DNA of 64,000 nucleotides from Balanoglossus misakiensis. Taxonomy: Eukaryota; Hemichordata. The stretch spans positions 11,160,001 to 11,224,000 of the forward strand of contig CM082577.2 in the NCBI GenBank assembly GCA_040954595.2. The letters are read 5' to 3'. Within the stretch, counting starts at the first letter, position 1. Each line of letters opens with the position of its first letter. Positions 60,801 to 64,000 of the stretch are shown in pieces. The position numbers and the translations under genes are program-made. Under the pieces are notes generated by a model. That model was not told the origin of the DNA, did not search any database, and saw only the letters and a program-made list of their open reading frames with translations.

Positions 60801-63800
60801 CAGCTTAATTTCACGTTTTCGTTTGTCTTTCTCAGATTTCAAATGATGTGGATTTTCAAACAAGTACGACTGACCTGTATTGCCAATGGTTTGGTTTCTC
60901 ACGCCCTCATCAGAGCGTTAACTACGCCATTGCACTTGGAACATCAAGAGGTCTAGATGACGTAGTGCCGTTCATTACGATTGATTCGTCGATATCAGAA
61001 TACGCGTTTACTGGACTGTCTTTGGACGCATACCGGGTAAGTAAGATATCAAGTGAATAGTTGTTTTCCATGTTCAACTTTTACGTGTTGACTTTGAGTA
61101 AGATACAATGTAAGATGGCGGCTCTACTTATCTGAGCCATGTTCTGCAAGCTGCTATATCAACACTGACAACAGCTTTTCTCGAACTTCCTACTTCTGAC
61201 ACTTCAGTGTTTCTGTGCAATTGAATGAGGGTTATTGTCAAGGCTTCAGATGGAGGTTTAATTACATTAAAAGTGGCAGCAACAACATTGTTAACAAGAT
61301 TCAAAATACTAGACGTAAACAACCAAATATACTAAAATATCTAAATTTACAGTCGAGTCCTATATATTTTACTGAACCTTGCATCCACAGAAATATTTCG
61401 TGAGTTTGAGAGCGTCGACAGAAATTGGTAATGTAACCGTTACTTCTGATGGCGTAGTTGTGATACACAAAGAAGCCATATTGGCCGGGATACATGTCTA
61501 TGACGGACAGGGGTGCCAAGTAAACACTGGTAAGCTAAAGTTATTATTTATCTTATCAAATGGTATCGCCCATGCATTTTGTATAATATTGTAATTCATG
61601 CTTTTTATTTCTAATATTTCGTAACATGTTCATCCCTTTTATGTCATAACATAGCGGCCGACGAACGAAACACAACACATCATGAACGCGGTGTACCGAA
61701 TCGCTGCAAGTACGATATAGGTTTCCAAACGTCTACAAATACAGTGTTTGCGAGTTGGAGCATTCCTGATGAACTTAAGGAGTTCATTAACCACGCAGAA
61801 TGGGCCTTGCAGAAGGAAAGTATCCTTAACAGGTAGGGCAAATGGTGTAATATAATCAAAGCCAGCATTGATTTTACCAGGTTGTCTCTGTAATACTGTT
61901 TGTGAAGTGTGCAGTTGAAACATGCTTTCTCTCTCTCTCCTTCTTAGCTCGTTTTCTGTCTGGAACCCCGTGACAGAATTCAGAAAAACAGGAACACTGC
62001 ATGCAGTCCATGCTGCTGATCTGACCTTAATACCAGGTCATCACTATCGATCCGTCGTCAAGTTTTGCCACACCGCTGGGTGTTTCCAAACCATCGCAAG
62101 TGACGGATTCTTTGTGACGTCACTGCCGCCTGTGCCAATGGGAGTCGATGACATCAGATACAATAAGTGAGTATCATTTTGCCAGTAGTATTATTCGCCT
62201 TCCATGCATCTTTCTGGGTGTAATATTTGCATGTAATATCCACTACCATTATATATCCTTTTCACAGCATAACGAGCGAGCTTGCCTTTGATTGGCACAG
62301 TTTTGTGCAAGAAGAATTACTGTCCCAAACGAGAGTGACAGAGGATCCCATTGATTACTATGAATGGACGATAAGTGTCAAAACGTCGGATGGGGGTGCC
62401 AAACATGGCGACATGCTATACCCCTGGAAGCAACTGAACTTCACATCAGGACAAAACGACATGGTAACAGCCAAAATATTATTAATGATTTAATATCTTT
62501 TTAGGGGATTTAGCCCGATCAATTTTCCTAATTCCAGGACAAAAATACAATCCAATTGATATCCTGTTACTTGGAACCTTCATGGCTACAAAAATTCATC
62601 GTTCAAAGAAATTTCAAGACAGTTGTAGTACGGCGATACATACTATTCAATCATTACTCTTTTCAGCACCAAGCTTTGGTGGTCCTGCCGAATGCATTGC
62701 GATTTACCGAGTGTCTTCGACTTGCTTTGCGTGGCTACAACAAGGTGGGACTGTACTCTACGATTTACAAAGAGATCTTCGACTGCGATGCATTCAATCC
62801 GAGAGTCATCGTACCAAATACCGTCATCGACGCTGCCGGGGACTATGATGGCTTCCAGACAAGGTGTGAAGCATAATTATTCCTTAGTCAGAGAGGTTGC
62901 AGTGGTACCTGTATCAGAAATATATATACGGGTACATTATATTTAGATTTTCGAAATGCAATAGACGCTATCAGATCTTATAAAGCTGAAATTGCCAATT
63001 TATCCAAAGACAGTTAGACAGTATGCAATTTAAGGTTAATTTCCAAAAAGATGCATATTCTAGTGATATGCTAACACGTGATCCAATAACACCAGCAACC
63101 ACAAAGTGAAAATACTAATTAATCCACTCACTAACGCGTGCTTTATCATAAATACTAGGGATATAGACCTAGAGGAGAACGCTCACTGGGTGCGGTCGGA
63201 TGCCGAGTACACACGATCATCTGACAAATTATCGGCGGTTTGGCCAACTCTACGACATGGCCAGTATGCATGGAAGGTTGTAAAAGATGACACGTATGGA
63301 TATGGGAGCTTTGGTATGCTAGGTTACAATACATATGAATGTGGCGAACCAGAGGTATTGACCTGTGGAGAGACCAAGGTAATCTTTCTTTTTTTTAATG
63401 TATAAGGTTTGACCAAAAGTGCGGATATTACTGAATCTTAAAGTCAACCAGAACAAGCAACATGACGTGAGGAAGCAATGTATTTAATACTAGTATTTCA
63501 AACATTCATACTAATTTCATTTGGCATACAGAAAGACGCCGACCAAAATATTTGAATAATGATATTGACGCACTTTGTTTTTAAAGATATAAGTGCTATG
63601 CCTTCCTAGACAGCGTGCCGTGTGGGATGTTAGCTATGACGTACACATTCGGTCATGTTTTCCATTTATAATGTATACATTGTTGTGTGAATATCTGAAC
63701 AGATTATCGGATATACATGAACAGCCATAACTTCTTCATGTTTACAGCATAATTATGTCAACGTGGCAGATCTTCAACTGCAGCATGGCCACAGATACCA

Positions 63801-63954
63801 CATATGCGTCCATGCCAATCAAACACGAAAAGAGTACGAGAATACCGACATGTTGCTTCCAGAAGTTTCGGCCTGTTCGGATGGAATCGTGGTTGACGTG
63901 ACCCCTCCTACCAAAGGTCAGGTGTGGATTGCCTCGACCAGAGACAGATTTCAA
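48814..63954 (+). CDS. Second giant FN3-like ectodomain protein, 27 exons, incomplete at the right edge
   Basis: Exons: 48814-48896, 50022-50119, 50743-50895, 51453-51569, 52021-52266, 52475-52613, 53214-53427, 53700-53877, 54579-54775, 55161-55421, 55911-56119, 56512-56632, 57256-57447, 57866-58075, 58531-58805, 59126-59270, 59447-59665, 60189-60360, 60452-60735, 60836-61036, 61391-61529, 61655-61832, 61948-62166, 62268-62463, 62667-62863, 63159-63378 and 63748-63954. They join in frame into exactly 1,690 codons. The order is signal peptide, Tyr/Cys-rich stretch, six-Cys module, EGF-like exon, then FN3-like modules of the same kind as the minus-strand array. The last visible exon carries a VDVTPPTKGQVWI linker and ends in phase 0 at a GTATGC donor, so it continues beyond 64000. 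A secreted or membrane-anchored adhesion or matrix role is inferred. No gene name is recognised. Confidence 0.88.
48897..50021. other. Intron 1 of the plus-strand FN3 gene
   Basis: 1.1 kb, AT-rich, with no coding, RNA or repeat feature recognised. Confidence 0.6.
50022..51569 (+). CDS. Plus-strand FN3 gene: Cys-rich and EGF-like exons 2-4
   Basis: Exon 50022-50119 is Tyr-rich with three Cys (RTCYGYCRSYGCS). Exon 50743-50895 holds six Cys in PYCAPGRLRCSS, YCEQCIHN and ICQ. Exon 51453-51569 is EGF-like: CSWLPDSRFCYPGTC, then TCTCTQGFSGSDC, with the C-x-C-x-x-G-[FY]-x-G-x-x-C ending. Phases are 2, 1, 1 and 1, consistent through all three. Confidence 0.82.
52021..63954 (+). CDS. Plus-strand FN3 gene: FN3-like module array, exons 5-27
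   Basis: Module signatures are FSWRGWQDDDSGIGNYKVEV, AAWDGFFDRESGVMMYVYYF, LRWVGEDMESNIYDYEVGL, the E-F-Y-I-V-V-K-A-T-N strand, and linkers VDSSPPIIGDV, VDTSAPHEGFV, IDTTEPVIREV and VDVTPPTKGQV. Exon 57256-57447 has a Cys cluster (PECDPPYCTC). Exons 61655-61832 and 62667-62863 are further Cys-containing units. The last exon repeats a Cys-bearing Y-x-I-C-V strand. Modules cross exon borders, as in the minus-strand array. Confidence 0.85.
53972..54319. mobile_element. TTAA-flanked foldback MITE, copy 3
   Basis: A 348 bp element with TTAA on both sides (53968-53971 and 54320-54323), in an intron of the plus-strand FN3 gene. Very similar to copies 1 and 2, differing by scattered substitutions and small indels. 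Confidence 0.9.
56689..56905. repeat. Direct repeat pair, about 129 bp period
   Basis: AATTGTGCACTT, then GGTTAAAAGCATGAAA, TTGGTAC, CCATGGCGG and CATTTT occur at 56690-56780 and again at 56819-56905. The linker has GCGCCCTCTAGTGG. It lies in an intron of the plus-strand FN3 gene. Confidence 0.7.
58823..59017 (+). repeat. Dispersed repeat family B, copy 2 with inverted ends
   Basis: About 195 bp with ends ATACAGTCAAACCTCTCT and AGGTTTGACTGTAT. A repeated CTTTATAGACAGGT block and short tandem GAGGTGGTCACTAT units are inside. Probably a non-autonomous DNA element. Confidence 0.65.
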
Positions 63955-64000
63955 GTATGCAATGTTCTATTACCTAAGTTTATAGTATGTTTCTTACGCA

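Overview
This is animal nuclear DNA. Nearly all protein-coding sequence is in short exons of about 80 to 340 bases, separated by AT-rich introns with GT/AG borders, and there are many foldback transposons, microsatellites and one Pol III tRNA gene. Palindromic TACATGT motifs, small introns, TTAA-flanked foldback elements and very large FN3-type ectodomain genes suggest a marine invertebrate. Amphioxus (cephalochordate) is my best guess, but another deuterostome or a mollusc is not excluded. All exon borders below were hand-derived by joining splice sites with matching reading phase; no alignment or database search was possible.

Three protein genes fill the window. (1) Positions 1-25238, minus strand: 49 consecutive exons, about 3,140 codons in the window, of a giant secreted or cell-surface protein built of FN3-like modules (typical core W-x-G-F-x-D-x-E-S-G-I ... 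V-G-T, then a Y-Y-V-T-V-x-A-x-N strand and a D-x-T-P-P linker). It also has a PAN/Apple-like exon, a Thr-rich mucin-like stretch and a large cadherin/CSPG-like exon at the left edge, where it runs off. Its first visible exon starts in the middle of a module and no start codon or signal peptide is visible. (2) Positions 26306-47398, minus strand: a complete gene of 35 exons and about 1,790 residues for a large lipid transfer protein (vitellogenin/apolipophorin/MTP superfamily), with signal peptide, Vitellogenin_N lipid-binding module, helical region, a degenerate M23/LECT2-like domain, a furin-site linker and a beta-rich C-terminus ending at a clear stop. (3) Positions 48814-63954 and beyond, plus strand: 27 exons and 1,690 codons of a second giant ectodomain gene, with signal peptide, Cys-rich module, EGF-like exon and FN3-like modules of the same family as gene 1.

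Genes 2 and 3 are divergent from a 1.4 kb interval with a TATA box on each side. The plus-strand FN3 gene stops, in the visible part, just after a TPP linker and in phase 0. The minus-strand FN3 array begins, also in phase 0, at the matching point in a module. One inversion with a breakpoint in the 25.3-25.9 kb interval, which holds a 619 bp transposon, would join the two into one ordinary gene. This is the most interesting structural signal in the window; whether it is a real inversion, an assembly join or two paralogues cannot be decided here.

Non-coding content: a tRNA-Asp(GTC) gene antisense in a lipid-transfer-gene intron, three copies of one TTAA-flanked foldback MITE, a TA-flanked MITE, a small hAT-like foldback element, two dispersed repeat families, a direct repeat pair and many microsatellites. 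Introns not listed separately hold nothing I recognise.
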